Shown: positions 26,549 through 34,997, numbered from the stretch's first letter. The stretch is DNA of 48,933 bases from Spirochaetaceae bacterium (GCA_017936665.1 JAGBFB010000015.1:1-48933), one strand, 5' to 3'. Numbers and translations are program-made. The notes: generated from the sequence alone by a model not told the origin.

Positions 26549-27904
26549 TTAAATTTTTGGGGATTTTTGTTTTTTTAACATTAAATAATAAATAACGCAC
26601 ATTATAATTTGCGAAAAAGTTGCTATTGGTGTTGAAAGTCCAATTAAAAATAAATTTGTGTTTGGAAGATTTTTCATTAAAAATACCATAGGAATTCTGA
26701 TTGCTATACCACCAATTAATCCTTGAATCATAGTGAAAAATGTTTTTCCCATTCCGTTGAAATATCCTATAAAACAAAACATAAAAGAAGTTAAAAATGT
26801 GTCTATGGCGTAGGCTTTTAAGTATAAATGTCCACTAGAAATTACAGCAGAATCTTTTGAGAAAATTCCAGCTAGAATATCTCCACGAATAAATGAGAAA
26901 GTTCCAATAAAACAAGCTATAGCAAGAGAAATTGCAATTCCCCATTTTAGAGAAAGTTTTGCACGTTTTTCAAATCCTCCACCGATATTTTGAGCTACAA
27001 AAGCACTTAAACTTTGAGAAATTGCTGAAGGTATTAGCATAATAAATCCACAAACTTTTTCTGCAACCCCAACTCCAGCAGAGGCAATTAACCCAAGGGA
27101 ATTTACAACTGATTGAATAACTAAAAAAGAAATACCAACTAAAAAATCTTGAAGTGCAATAGGTGCTCCGAGTTTTATTTGTTGTCTACAATAATATCCA
27201 TCAAGTTTTATATAATCTTTATGAAATGCAAAAGGAAGTTTAGATTTTTTTCCTCGTTTAACAATTATTATCAATGAAATTATTACGCTTAGAGCTTGTG
27301 CTAAAACTGTGGCAAGAGCTGCTCCAAAGGCTCCAAGTTTGAAAACTGCTACAAAAATCAAGTCTCCAACAATATTTACAACACAAGCAATAGAAACTGT
27401 TATTAAAGGAGTTTTAGAATCTCCAATTCCACGGAAAATAGAACCTAACAAATTATAAAAAACTATAAAAATTAATCCTGCTCCACAAACTTTTACATAT
27501 TCACAAGTTTCAATAAAGGCTTCTTCTGGTGCGTGTAAAAGTTTTGCTAGAGATTGTGTAAAAATTATTGTTATTATTGATAAAATTAAACCCAAAATTG
27601 TAAAAAGCACAATTCCAGAGCCAATTGTTTTTCCTGCTTCCTCTGGTTTTCCTTCCCCAATTTTTTGTCCTACAAAAACTGTAACTCCCATTGTTAATCC
27701 AACAATAAGACTTTGCAAAGTAAGAAGAAGCATACTTCCTGTAGAAACTCCAGAAACATCTTGGGTTGTTCCAAATTGACCAACAATCAATAAATCAATT
27801 CCACCGTATAAGGCTTGTAAAAACATTGCCAATAAAACAGGAATTGCAAATTTTAGTAAAGTAGATAAAACATTCCCTTGAGTAAGATTCTTAGTTTCTT
27901 TCAT
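26549..27904 (-). CDS. MATE-family efflux transporter
   Basis: 451 aa with twelve hydrophobic segments in two repeated halves. It starts LTQGNVLSTLLKFAIPVLLA with the QALYGGIDLLIVGQFG segment of the first helices; the mirrored second half begins near IKLGAPIALQDFLVGISFLV. Such proteins export cationic drugs or dyes using a Na+ or H+ gradient in the inner membrane. AAAGG lies eight bases before the ATG. A divergent extended -10 promoter (28087-28105, minus strand) may drive it with a 180-nt leader. The substrate is unknown. Confidence 0.9.
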   Translation of the reverse strand: MKETKNLTQGNVLSTLLKFAIPVLLAMFLQALYGGIDLLIVGQFGTTQDVSGVSTGSMLLLTLQSLIVGLTMGVTVFVGQKIGEGKPEEAGKTIGSGIVLFTILGLILSIITIIFTQSLAKLLHAPEEAFIETCEYVKVCGAGLIFIVFYNLLGSIFRGIGDSKTPLITVSIACVVNIVGDLIFVAVFKLGAFGAALATVLAQALSVIISLIIIVKRGKKSKLPFAFHKDYIKLDGYYCRQQIKLGAPIALQDFLVGISFLVIQSVVNSLGLIASAGVGVAEKVCGFIMLIPSAISQSLSAFVAQNIGGGFEKRAKLSLKWGIAISLAIACFIGTFSFIRGDILAGIFSKDSAVISSGHLYLKAYAIDTFLTSFMFCFIGYFNGMGKTFFTMIQGLIGGIAIRIPMVFLMKNLPNTNLFLIGLSTPIATFSQIIMCVIYYLMLKKQKSPKI

Positions 27905-28086
27905 TTTGTAAACCTTTTAATAGTAAAAAATAATTTTAATTTAGGTTATTGTATTAGGATTAAATTATTTGTCAACAAGTGTTGCTTTTAAGAAAAACTG
28001 AAAAGAATGTTTTTAGATTAAAGCAAAATGTCAATATTTCCCTATGATTTTTTTGGAAGAAGAACATTTTTATCAAACTCATTGAA

Positions 28087-28105
28087 TTTATTATACCACA
28101 GAAAA
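28087..28105 (-). promoter_or_regulatory. Extended -10 promoter, repeated sequence
   Basis: Minus strand TTTTCTGTGGTATAATAAA holds TGGTATAAT, an extended -10. The identical 19 bp recur at 33933-33951 upstream of the PHP phosphatase gene, in the same relation (divergent from a box promoter). Confidence 0.5.
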
Positions 28106-28126
28106 TTATTTTTTAGTTCTACAATT

Positions 28127-28171
28127 TTAAACCACAAGTTTAATGATTATTTATCAATACTGTATTATCTT
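28127..28171 (+). promoter_or_regulatory. Box promoter of the DIP1984 gene
   Basis: TTAAACCACAA-GTTTAATGATT at 28127-28148, with a -10 TATCTT at 28166-28171 (17 nt) or TATTAT at 28163-28168. The leader of ~22 nt carries GGAGG. Confidence 0.6.
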
Positions 28172-28199
28172 AGAAACATAAACGAATGGAGGAAAGAAA

Positions 28200-28778
28200 A
28201 TGACTTTACAAAAAGCAATGCGTATTAGAGCTGAACTCAAAAAAGAAATCAGTAATTTGAATGAACTAATCCACGATTATCCTCATCAAATTTCATTTGA
28301 AAATAGGATTCCAGAACCAGAAGAGCTTCGTGCAAAAAGAGAAGAAAAATCTCTTAGCCTTGATGGAATGAATTATGAAGATGTAATTAAACGTATGTTT
28401 ACAATTACAGATATCATTTTAGAATTAAATATCGCAATTGAAAAAGCAAACCGCGAAGGTCACAATCTTTTATTTAAAGAAGCTTCTATAAAATCAAAGA
28501 TTTCTTTGCTTGATTATCAGATAAATTCTGAAAGAGTTATTAAGCCTGAAGTTGAAAGACTTGATTATGACTATGATCACATGGATGAAAAAGGAAATTT
28601 TAAGCGAGTAAAAGTTACAACTTATAATTATGCTATGCTAACAGATGAAACTTTTGGAATATCATTGATTGAATACAAGAAGAAATTAAATAAAGAATTG
28701 GAAGAAGTTCGTGATGAACTATCTGCTTTTAATGCAAGTCGTAAAATTGACTATGAATTGCCAGAAGGTATTTTATAG
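28200..28778 (+). CDS. DIP1984-family protein
   Basis: 192 aa, two long helical halves. It starts LQKAMRIRAELKKEISNL and has a central DIILELNIAIEKAN and a conserved-looking KASIKSKISLLDYQ type segment (here EASIKSKISLLDYQINSE). This matches the DIP1984 (formerly septicolysin) family, small bacterial proteins of unclear function. GGAGG lies seven bases before the ATG. It is preceded by a box promoter and so belongs to the same regulon as the metallophosphoesterases. A structured non-coding stretch follows. Confidence 0.75.
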   Translation: MTLQKAMRIRAELKKEISNLNELIHDYPHQISFENRIPEPEELRAKREEKSLSLDGMNYEDVIKRMFTITDIILELNIAIEKANREGHNLLFKEASIKSKISLLDYQINSERVIKPEVERLDYDYDHMDEKGNFKRVKVTTYNYAMLTDETFGISLIEYKKKLNKELEEVRDELSAFNASRKIDYELPEGIL

Positions 28779-28786
28779 TACAGATT

Positions 28787-29166
28787 TGCAGTAAATTTAG
28801 TTTTTGCGGAGAAAACTACACTTGGTTTTAAAAGAATATTTCAGATAAACTGATTTATGCTTTTGAAATCAAGTTCCATCTGGTATCCGCTTTTGGGAAT
28901 TGTACCCAAGGAGAATAACAGCTGGTTTCAGGTATATTACCTGAACAGAGGCAACGAAAATTCGCCTTTAAAAATATAAAACTATAATTTTTTATGAACC
29001 GGATTTTCCGTATTGTTTGTTTTATCTTTTTAATTTATGTGGCTGTTTAAAAATTGAAGAATAATTCAAAGTTGTAAAAATTCAACACTTATTCATATAT
29101 CAGATGGAAACTGCAAATTTGGGCGTCGGTTGAAGTTCTTTTGGACGGATTCCGACGCTTTTTTTT
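28787..29166 (+). ncRNA. Structured non-coding stretch ending in a terminator
   Basis: No gene in about 380 bp, but several hairpins: TTGGG-aattgta-CCCAA (about 28894-28910), TTCAGGTA-tat-TACCTGAA (28927-28945), and a final GCGTCGG (29123-29129) with CCGACGC (29152-29158) plus T8, a strong terminator. A degraded box (GTTTAAAAATT at ~29047) lies upstream of the last part. GCTAGGAAG after the T tract is also seen after the terminator of the 36471 RNA. It may be one RNA or a 3' UTR plus a short leader RNA. Function unknown. Confidence 0.45.
29123..29166 (+). terminator. Rho-independent terminator
   Basis: A perfect 7-bp GC-rich stem GCGTCGG/CCGACGC, loop of 22 nt, then T8. Confidence 0.85.
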
Positions 29167-29298
29167 GCTAGGAAGTCTTTTAAATTAAAGATTTGCTATA
29201 ATAGACAAAGAAATATATCTGTGTTAGAATTTTAACATAAGCGTTGAAACGCAGAAAAGTTGGCTTGTGCTGGCTGATTCTTACAAGGAGGTTCAGAG

Positions 29299-29466
29299 AT
29301 GAACGCTATTTTAATTAAGAACATCATTTTAAGTTGTCTCAATCATAGTGAACATTGTTTATTCCCGCGTGAAGTCTCTAAACATTCGGAGTCTAAGAAT
29401 TTTGAAAGCATTAAAGCGTGCAGTTTTTTGTCCTGCACAAAACCAATTTTTTTAGTGGAGTTTTAG
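29299..29466 (+). CDS. Small hypothetical protein, 55 aa
   Basis: ATG at 29299 with a near-perfect AAGGAGG nine bases upstream; ends TAG at 29464-29466. A TATAAT at 29197-29202 could start its transcript. The peptide begins MNAILIKNIILSCLNHSEHC and ends CTKPIFLVEF. Not recognised; cysteine- and serine-rich after a hydrophobic start. It could be a real small protein or a leader peptide of the following XRE/tRNA unit. The good ribosome site is the main support. Confidence 0.45.
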   Translation: MNAILIKNIILSCLNHSEHCLFPREVSKHSESKNFESIKACSFLSCTKPIFLVEF

Positions 29467-29519
29467 CGTAACCTTCCTTTTTTATTGCGTTGGAACTCTG
29501 CAACTTAAGGAGTATCAAC

Positions 29520-29774
29520 GTGAAAACAACATATCAAAAACCTGTTTTGGATTTAACAGCAACAGGAGCAAAAATCAAATCAATCATGAAACTACGAGGC
29601 GTTTCACCTCGTCAGGTACAAATCATTCTCAATTTTCCTTTTGTTCAAACTATTTATAATTGGTTTTCTGGAAAAAATATGCCATCCATTGATAACCTAA
29701 TAGTTCTTTCTGAAATTCTTGAAGTTTCCATCAATGATTTACTTGTAACAAACACTGTAGAAATTGAAATTTAA
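29520..29774 (+). CDS. Small XRE-family HTH regulator (paralogue of 550-819)
   Basis: 84 aa from a GTG at 29520 with AAGGAG seven bases upstream. HTH pattern: DLTATGAKIKSIMKLRG, VSPRQVQIILNF, VQTIYNWFSGKNMPSIDNL. It shares the ATG..IK, VQTIY.W..GK..PS..NL..LS framework with the XRE protein at 550-819, so the plasmid carries two copies of this type. It lies just before the tRNA gene. Targets unknown. Confidence 0.75.
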   Translation: MKTTYQKPVLDLTATGAKIKSIMKLRGVSPRQVQIILNFPFVQTIYNWFSGKNMPSIDNLIVLSEILEVSINDLLVTNTVEIEI

Positions 29775-29810
29775 ACTTCTGCTTCTATCAGTGTTTAAAT
29801 AAATTTTTAT

Positions 29811-29883
29811 GTGGACGTTGGCGGAGAGGTAACGCGCTTGGCTGTGGACCAAGATTTCACCAGTTCGATTCTGGTACGCCCAC
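29811..29883 (+). tRNA. tRNA-His (GTG anticodon)
   Basis: A full cloverleaf can be drawn. The acceptor has 8 positions including the extra G(-1) opposite C73, as tRNA-His requires. The D-arm contains GGCGGAGAGGTAAC. The anticodon stem CTTGG/CCAAG holds the loop CTGTGGA (anticodon GTG). The T-arm is ACCAG-TTCGATT-CTGGT. CCA is not encoded. One acceptor pair is A-C (position 4/69), where a chromosomal copy would be expected to have G-C or A-U. Finding a tRNA gene on a plasmid is unusual. It could supply histidine decoding or have served as an integration site. Confidence 0.85.
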
Positions 29884-29924
29884 CTTTTAAAAATGTAATA
29901 CAACAAAATTACAGGAGGAATACT

Positions 29925-30095
29925 ATGGCAGGAGCAAGTAAAAACGCTCGAAGAACTTTCACAACTCACAAATTTTTCTGTTTATGTGGTGGAGAAATTT
30001 CAATGAAAACAGTTTTTGACAACGGCAGACTTAAAAATCTTGCAGAATGTTCAAAATGCAAACGAACTGAAAGACGTCCAAAAGATTTCAATTAA
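29925..30095 (+). CDS. Small zinc-ribbon protein
   Basis: 56 aa; ATG with AGGAGG six bases upstream. Basic N-terminus (MAGASKNARRTFTTHKF), then CLCGG at ~20-24 and CSKCKRTERRP at ~43-53: two CxC/CxxC knuckles, a likely zinc-binding ribbon. It resembles small conserved spirochaete proteins of unknown role. It begins 41 nt after tRNA-His, and the two may share a transcript. Confidence 0.7.
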   Translation: MAGASKNARRTFTTHKFFCLCGGEISMKTVFDNGRLKNLAECSKCKRTERRPKDFN

Positions 30096-30108
30096 AAAAT
30101 TGTTAAAG

Positions 30109-30152
30109 CAAAAAAACTTCTTCAATCTAATTCTATACAGATTGAAGAAGTT
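30109..30152 (-). terminator. Terminator between convergent genes
   Basis: A perfect 14-bp stem AACTTCTTCAATCT (30115-30128) with AGATTGAAGAAGTT (30139-30152); T7 follows on the minus strand. It ends the 30206-31408 gene and can also stop readthrough from the zinc-ribbon gene. Confidence 0.85.
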
Positions 30153-30205
30153 TACAAGACAGTTTTACTTTTTGCTGATTATAAATCAAACGTAATATTT
30201 ATAAT

Positions 30206-31408
30206 TTACTCATGTTTTTTCAAACAACTGAAATAAAAATTCTCAGCTTCATCATAACTTTCAAACATAAATTGATATTCCCAGCATGACTCTAAAAGTT
30301 TTTTGATAGCTGTTTTATAATCAACAGAAAAATAAGCTTTTATTTCATTTACAATAAATTCAATTCTATATTCTCGTAAAAAAACTTCTTTTTGCTGTAA
30401 TGTTAACGGTGGAGTCCATCTGTCATCATTAAGGGAAAAATGTTTTATATATTCATTTAATTTATCTAGTGGAATAAATAAATCTTCTACAAATTTCTCT
30501 GCTTCATTTTGTGTAGATGCCATTTCATATCTGATTTGATCATATGTAAAATTAAATTCATCATCTTTTGCAATCATATAGTATAATTGCTTTGCAATTT
30601 CTTTTAAGTATTTTTCTTTTGTGTTACAGTATTGTTCATTGATGACAATTATTGGTTGTGCAATTTCCAAATTAGCATCGTTAACTAAAAATCTAGTACA
30701 GAATCCAGCAATTTTGTTATTTGCAAGATTTACCTTAAAAATAGATATTCCTAATTGCTGAACAAAATCCGTTATATTATAAAGTAAATTTTTTCCATTT
30801 CTAAATTTGTTATAAGCTTTTTTAGTTATTTTTGAGTAACCTTCTTGTTTTCTTTTTAACAACTTTTTAAAATCTTCTCTTCGCTCAAAGAAAGTATATA
30901 CACTCCCATTATCATCAAGAGTATCCCACAACTCAAAAGATTCTAACCAAGAATCCGTATTTATATAATTCTTAATTTTATTTACAATTTTAGGTAATTG
31001 AATTTTAAATGATTTCTTATCTTCTAATGTCATTTCTCCCATACAACGTATTCTAAACCCTGAAAAAGATTGATTTTTATCAGATTCTAAATTAATTTCA
31101 TGTAATTTTGATTTTTTACTACGAAGTATTTTTTCAGCCTCTTCAAGTTCACTCTCTGATGCATGAATTAAATCATTCCAATTTCTAAAACCAGTTATTT
31201 TAGCTATAAGATGTTGAGCACGGACAAGTATTATTTCCGACCTATCTTTATCATTCCAATTGAGAGCAGTAAAGAATTCGTCCATATTATAGAACTTGTT
31301 TTCATAATGATAAGAAATAGTTCCGTCGTCTCTTATTGTAATTGATTGAGTTTTCCAGTCTTTTAAAAGACTTTTTGATTCTTGCTTGAAAAAATTTATA
31401 TTAGACAT
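30206..31408 (-). CDS. ImmA/IrrE-like protein with a lost metal site
   Basis: 400 aa. Residues ~255-325 follow the ImmA/IrrE outline: IIVINEQYC, then a helix at the HExxH position, then NEAEKFVEDLFIPLDKL, the usual E..A..F...LL.P. Where HExxH should be, the sequence is KEIAKQLYYM, so zinc peptidase activity is not expected. The N-terminal ~95 residues contain a GFRNWNDLIHASESELEEAE segment, which I recall at the N-terminus of some glyoxalase-superfamily and related proteins. It may be a regulator or antitoxin-like protein derived from a peptidase. It stands alone, on the minus strand, closed by a strong terminator. Confidence 0.55.
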   Translation of the reverse strand: MSNINFFKQESKSLLKDWKTQSITIRDDGTISYHYENKFYNMDEFFTALNWNDKDRSEIILVRAQHLIAKITGFRNWNDLIHASESELEEAEKILRSKKSKLHEINLESDKNQSFSGFRIRCMGEMTLEDKKSFKIQLPKIVNKIKNYINTDSWLESFELWDTLDDNGSVYTFFERREDFKKLLKRKQEGYSKITKKAYNKFRNGKNLLYNITDFVQQLGISIFKVNLANNKIAGFCTRFLVNDANLEIAQPIIVINEQYCNTKEKYLKEIAKQLYYMIAKDDEFNFTYDQIRYEMASTQNEAEKFVEDLFIPLDKLNEYIKHFSLNDDRWTPPLTLQQKEVFLREYRIEFIVNEIKAYFSVDYKTAIKKLLESCWEYQFMFESYDEAENFYFSCLKKHE

Positions 31409-31621
31409 AATGATTCTCCTTGAACATCATAAAATTGGAAATGCTTTTTGTCAGTACCAAAACAGCAATATCCATATAGATGCTCTTTGGTAATCATTAA
31501 GAATTTGAAATGGTATGATTAAAATCTTTGCACTGACCGCATGCTCTACCAAGGGAACAGTTTTATTGTATTAGAGAAAAATAATTATGTCAAATGAAAA
31601 AACATAATAGAAGATTTTTGT

Positions 31622-32374
31622 TTATAACATCCTCATCTCCAAAACCCGTTTCCCATTTTCAAAAATCACTTTTTCAAGTTCTCCCACAGGCATATCTAAG
31701 ATTTTTGCAATATCACCGTAAATTTTTTCTATTAGATTGACGCTTGTGTCATTTCCACCCAGCCAAGGGTCCGCAGTTGGATTGTCGGTTTCGGCTAGAA
31801 TCAAGTTTTTAGGAGTGATTTTTAGCAAATGTTGCAAATAAGGATTTCTACAAGTTTCACAACCGAAAGTCTGCAAATATCCTCGCTGCAAAAAAAGTTG
31901 GAAAACATCTTCTGGGCCATTGTACCAATGAATTATTGGCTTTACCTTTGGATAATCTTCCAAAATCTGGGCAATTTCTTTTTCCGCCCCCTTGGTGTGA
32001 ATTACGCAATATTTTTCAGTTTCGTTACAATGAGCCAAAATGTATCTAAAAACTTTTTCTTGAGCAGTTTTACTAACATTTTTTGCCCAGTAAAAATCCA
32101 TGCCAATTTCCCCAATGATTTTTGACTGATTCAAAGCCTCATCTAATTTTTCAAGGTGATATTCATACTTTTCTGCATTTTCAGGATGTACTCCAAAAGT
32201 GGGAACAACTTTCAGCCCTTTTTCATTACAGTTTTTGGCAATTTCTTTGTTTTTCTCAAAGAATTCTAAATCCACAGAAGATGCCACAATCATTCCAGAG
32301 AAATTTGCAATTTCCTTGTAAAGTTGATTTTTATCCTGATACCAATCTAAATGTGTATGAAAATCAATTATCAT
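31622..32374 (-). CDS. TatD-family metal-dependent hydrolase
   Basis: 250 aa from the ATG at 32374 with AAAGG upstream; a TTG five codons earlier is less likely. Amidohydrolase motifs in order: IDFHTHLD (~3-10), GEIGMDFYW (~95-103), CVIHTKGAE (~127), PIIHWYNG (~147), LAETDNPTADPW (~198-209). TatD proteins are metal-dependent 3'-5' DNases/quality-control hydrolases. Length is typical. It sits alone between the ImmA-like gene and a divergent metallophosphoesterase. Confidence 0.9.
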   Translation of the reverse strand: MIIDFHTHLDWYQDKNQLYKEIANFSGMIVASSVDLEFFEKNKEIAKNCNEKGLKVVPTFGVHPENAEKYEYHLEKLDEALNQSKIIGEIGMDFYWAKNVSKTAQEKVFRYILAHCNETEKYCVIHTKGAEKEIAQILEDYPKVKPIIHWYNGPEDVFQLFLQRGYLQTFGCETCRNPYLQHLLKITPKNLILAETDNPTADPWLGGNDTSVNLIEKIYGDIAKILDMPVGELEKVIFENGKRVLEMRML

Positions 32375-32476
32375 AAAAACCTTTTTCAAAAAATTTATAC
32401 TTCAAACAAATTTTAGCATAAAAAAGTCCATTTATTCATATTTCCGAACAATTTTTTTTATCTTTTCCTAAAAAAC

Positions 32477-32521
32477 TTAAACCACCAGTTTAATGACATA
32501 CAAATCTTTAGTAATTACAAT
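32477..32521 (+). promoter_or_regulatory. Box promoter of metallophosphoesterase 1
   Basis: TTAAACCACCA-GTTTAATGACA at 32477-32498, 17-nt spacer, -10 TACAAT at 32516-32521. The ATG follows after exactly 6 nt, so the transcript should begin at the start codon. Confidence 0.75.
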
Positions 32522-32527
32522 TTTATT

Positions 32528-33169
32528 ATGGAAAAATATTTTGATTCATTAAATCAAATTGATATTACACAAGGATTCTCTCCAGAAAAAATTTATATCA
32601 CAAGCGATTTACACCTTTTTCACAAGAACATTATTAAATATGTAAATCGTCCTTTCGATTTTTCCCCGGAAGGTTGCAGCAAAATGAATGAGTTTTTGCT
32701 TAAAAAGTTTGATGAGCTTCCAGAAGATTGTGTAATTTGGAATCTTGGCGATGTGATTTTGAATCGAAATATTTTGCAAGAAAGAACTTCCGCTGTAATT
32801 TGGCGAATGAAACAAAATCGGAAAATCAACTTGATTTTGGGAAATCACGACAAGCAATGCAAAAAGGAAAAAGACGAAACTTATATTGAATATTTTACAA
32901 AATCAGGTTTTGATATGGTTTTTAATAAACCAATTATTTTTAACAACAAATATATTTTTTCTCACGAACCAGTTTTTATTCCAGAAAACAGGGATTTTAT
33001 CAATCTTCACGGACACACTCATAATCGATTTGTAACAGAAGATTTTTTCTTAAGTGAATACAACAAAACTTTTCCCAAAAAGAAAGTAAATCCAAAAAAA
33101 TACATAAATGTCTGTATGGACGCACATAATTTTGAGATTCTAAAACTAAGTGAACTGATTGAGTTTTAA
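32528..33169 (+). CDS. Calcineurin-like metallophosphoesterase 1
   Basis: 213 aa with all five motifs: IYITSDLHLFHKNI (D-x-H, ~22), WNLGDVI (GD, ~75), LGNHDKQ (GNHD, ~103), IFSHEPV (H, ~147), and NLHGHTHNR (GHxH, ~163). It should be a two-metal phosphodiesterase or phosphatase. No ribosome site exists upstream; with the -10 six bases before ATG the mRNA is predicted to be leaderless. Two other such enzymes on this plasmid share the same promoter layout. Its stop is 13 bp from that of the convergent PHP gene. Confidence 0.88.
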   Translation: MEKYFDSLNQIDITQGFSPEKIYITSDLHLFHKNIIKYVNRPFDFSPEGCSKMNEFLLKKFDELPEDCVIWNLGDVILNRNILQERTSAVIWRMKQNRKINLILGNHDKQCKKEKDETYIEYFTKSGFDMVFNKPIIFNNKYIFSHEPVFIPENRDFINLHGHTHNRFVTEDFFLSEYNKTFPKKKVNPKKYINVCMDAHNFEILKLSELIEF

Positions 33170-33182
33170 CTGGAGCGGAAAT

Positions 33183-33917
33183 CTAAATTTTAACTTTCAC
33201 ATTGTAGCGGCTTTCCATTTCTTCTGTGGAATGAGAATCTAGTGCAAATACAGTCTGAACTTTCTTTTTTGCTGTTTTGTTAAACTCTTCTAGCAAAAGC
33301 CAAAAATCTTTTCTAAACACATTCTTTTTTGGCTTTGTGTAAGAACTTATGTTTATTTCCAAAGGCACTCCGTATTCCGAAGATGCAGAAAAAAGCCGCT
33401 TTGAAAGTTCTGTTAATTCTTCTGACCATTCTTTTTGACGCTTAAAACACCTATCGGGATGAGCTACCACATCAAAAAGCCCAGATTTTATTCCTTCAAT
33501 CATAGCTTCAATACAAAGTCTATGCTCAATTTCGTTTTTTTTCTCACTTTCTAAAAAACAAGTGAAAGTATCTTCATATTGAGCCATGTGCTGACCACAA
33601 ATTAACAAATCTACTTTGGGATGATTTTTCAAAAACCAAAAATAATCTAAATATTTGGGTAAATATTCAACTTCAAAACCAATTTTAATATCAATTTGTG
33701 TAGCGTAAAGTTTTTTTAAGTTTTCAAAAGAATCCAAATATTCTTCTAATTCTTCAAAATCCATTCGATTTCCAAAAGGATTTTCCGGAAAAGGCACGTG
33801 GTCTGTAAAAGTAATGCTTTTTGCTCCAAGACTTATAGCCTTTTTTACCAGGATTTCATCAGTTTCTTCAGAACCATGCTTACATCGCCTTGTATGAACA
33901 TGAAAAAATTCTTCCAT
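33183..33917 (-). CDS. PHP-domain phosphatase (HisK-type histidinol-phosphatase)
   Basis: 244 aa. PHP motifs: FFHVHTRRCKHG (~4-15), ITFTDHVPFP (~37), GFEVEYLP (~79-86), ICGQHM (~104), FDVVAHPDRC (~147-156), and ALDSHS at the end (~228). The arrangement fits HisK-like histidinol-phosphate phosphatases, which remove the phosphate in histidine synthesis; other PHP phosphoesterases cannot be excluded. GAGGCG precedes the ATG. An extended -10 promoter lies at 33933-33951. It shares a 46-bp divergent control region with metallophosphoesterase 2. Confidence 0.82.
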   Translation of the reverse strand: MEEFFHVHTRRCKHGSEETDEILVKKAISLGAKSITFTDHVPFPENPFGNRMDFEELEEYLDSFENLKKLYATQIDIKIGFEVEYLPKYLDYFWFLKNHPKVDLLICGQHMAQYEDTFTCFLESEKKNEIEHRLCIEAMIEGIKSGLFDVVAHPDRCFKRQKEWSEELTELSKRLFSASSEYGVPLEINISSYTKPKKNVFRKDFWLLLEEFNKTAKKKVQTVFALDSHSTEEMESRYNVKVKI

Positions 33918-33932
33918 TTTGCGCCTCTTTTG

Positions 33933-33951
33933 TTTATTATACCACAGAAAA
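33933..33951 (-). promoter_or_regulatory. Extended -10 promoter of the PHP gene
   Basis: Minus strand TTTTCTGTGGTATAATAAA, identical to 28087-28105; the TATAAT lies about 18 nt before the ATG. Confidence 0.55.
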
Positions 33952-33963
33952 GAAGGATGAGCA

Positions 33964-34008
33964 TTAAACTATTGGTTTAATGAACTTTCCCCAAAATTCA
34001 ATTATAAT
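33964..34008 (+). promoter_or_regulatory. Box promoter of metallophosphoesterase 2
   Basis: TTAAACTATTG-GTTTAATGAAC at 33964-33985, 17-nt spacer, perfect TATAAT at 34003-34008, then 6 nt to the ATG at 34015. Confidence 0.78.
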
Positions 34009-34014
34009 AACCCT

Positions 34015-34863
34015 ATGGGAAAAACTTCAGTTTATTTTACAAGCGATTTACATTTGGATCATTATTGCGACTCTTCTTCTGAACTTACAGCCTTTGTAGA
34101 AAAATTTTTGCCAAAAGCAGAAGTTTTGTGCGTGGCTGGAGATACATCTGACAATCCAAAATTGTTTGTTGATTTTTATCGTCTTGTTTCAAAACGCTAT
34201 AATCAGATTTTTCTTATTTTTGGGAACCACGATTTAACAGTTCAGCACCATGATTATTTTTTGCAAAATCCTTTTACAAAAACGCAAGACAAACTAAACT
34301 GGCTAAAGGAAAAACTTTCAGAACTTCCAAATGTTACCTTGTTAGACGGAACTGTGGCCACATACAAAAATATTAAAATTGGTGGCACAATGGGATTCAA
34401 CGATTTTTCTGTGGGCTCAAATATTTATCCAAAAACAAAATCGGAGCTTAAAAAAGAATGGCTTTGTTGGTTTGATAATGTGAATTGGCACTACAAAAAC
34501 AACGACCCAGACATTATTTTAAAACAAGAACTTTTAAAACTTGAGTCTGTAATTCGCCAAAATCCTGACATTGTGATGACTCATTTTTTGCCAACGGCGG
34601 TGGGAATTCCAGAAAAATATCAAGCAGAAATTACAAACGCTTTTTTTTATTTTGATGCAAACAGATTTTTAAACAAAATGAAAAACAACTCAATTTGGCA
34701 GGCAGGTCATGCCCACGATTTTAGCAAAAAAATCTACTCTAGAAAAACTGGAATCTTCAAAAAGAAAGTAAACCTGCTTGTAAATCCTGTTGGATATCCC
34801 TTTGAAACAAAAAACAAATTCAGCCTAAAATCTCGCTGTCAGTATTTTTTGCTTTGGATATAA
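34015..34863 (+). CDS. Calcineurin-like metallophosphoesterase 2
   Basis: 282 aa. Motifs: VYFTSDLHLDHY (~6-17), VAGDTSDN (~43), IFGNHDL (~71), VMTHFLPT (~186), QAGHAHDF (~232). A two-metal phosphoesterase of the same superfamily as the enzymes at 32528 and 46492, but not a close copy of either. It is predicted leaderless: no Shine-Dalgarno, -10 six bases before the ATG. A non-coding RNA promoter follows 90 bp downstream. Confidence 0.88.
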   Translation: MGKTSVYFTSDLHLDHYCDSSSELTAFVEKFLPKAEVLCVAGDTSDNPKLFVDFYRLVSKRYNQIFLIFGNHDLTVQHHDYFLQNPFTKTQDKLNWLKEKLSELPNVTLLDGTVATYKNIKIGGTMGFNDFSVGSNIYPKTKSELKKEWLCWFDNVNWHYKNNDPDIILKQELLKLESVIRQNPDIVMTHFLPTAVGIPEKYQAEITNAFFYFDANRFLNKMKNNSIWQAGHAHDFSKKIYSRKTGIFKKKVNLLVNPVGYPFETKNKFSLKSRCQYFLLWI

Positions 34864-34952
34864 TTTTTCTTCCTTCATGATTTTATTTTACAAGAACGGA
34901 AAATAAAGTCGTTAGACTGTTGGTTGTAAAATTTAATTTTGTTACAGTTAAT

Positions 34953-34997
34953 TTAAACCATCAGTTTAATGACAAAGACTCAACTTCGGCATAAAAT
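34953..34997 (+). promoter_or_regulatory. Box promoter of structured RNA B
   Basis: TTAAACCATCA-GTTTAATGACA at 34953-34974, 17-nt spacer, TAAAAT at 34992-34997. The expected RNA start is near 35004. The 90 bp before it, after the metallophosphoesterase stop, show nothing else. Confidence 0.75.

Noticed and set aside
28028-28228. 66-codon frame overlapping the DIP1984 start
   Set aside because: It runs through the box promoter and ribosome site of the real gene and has no ribosome site of its own.
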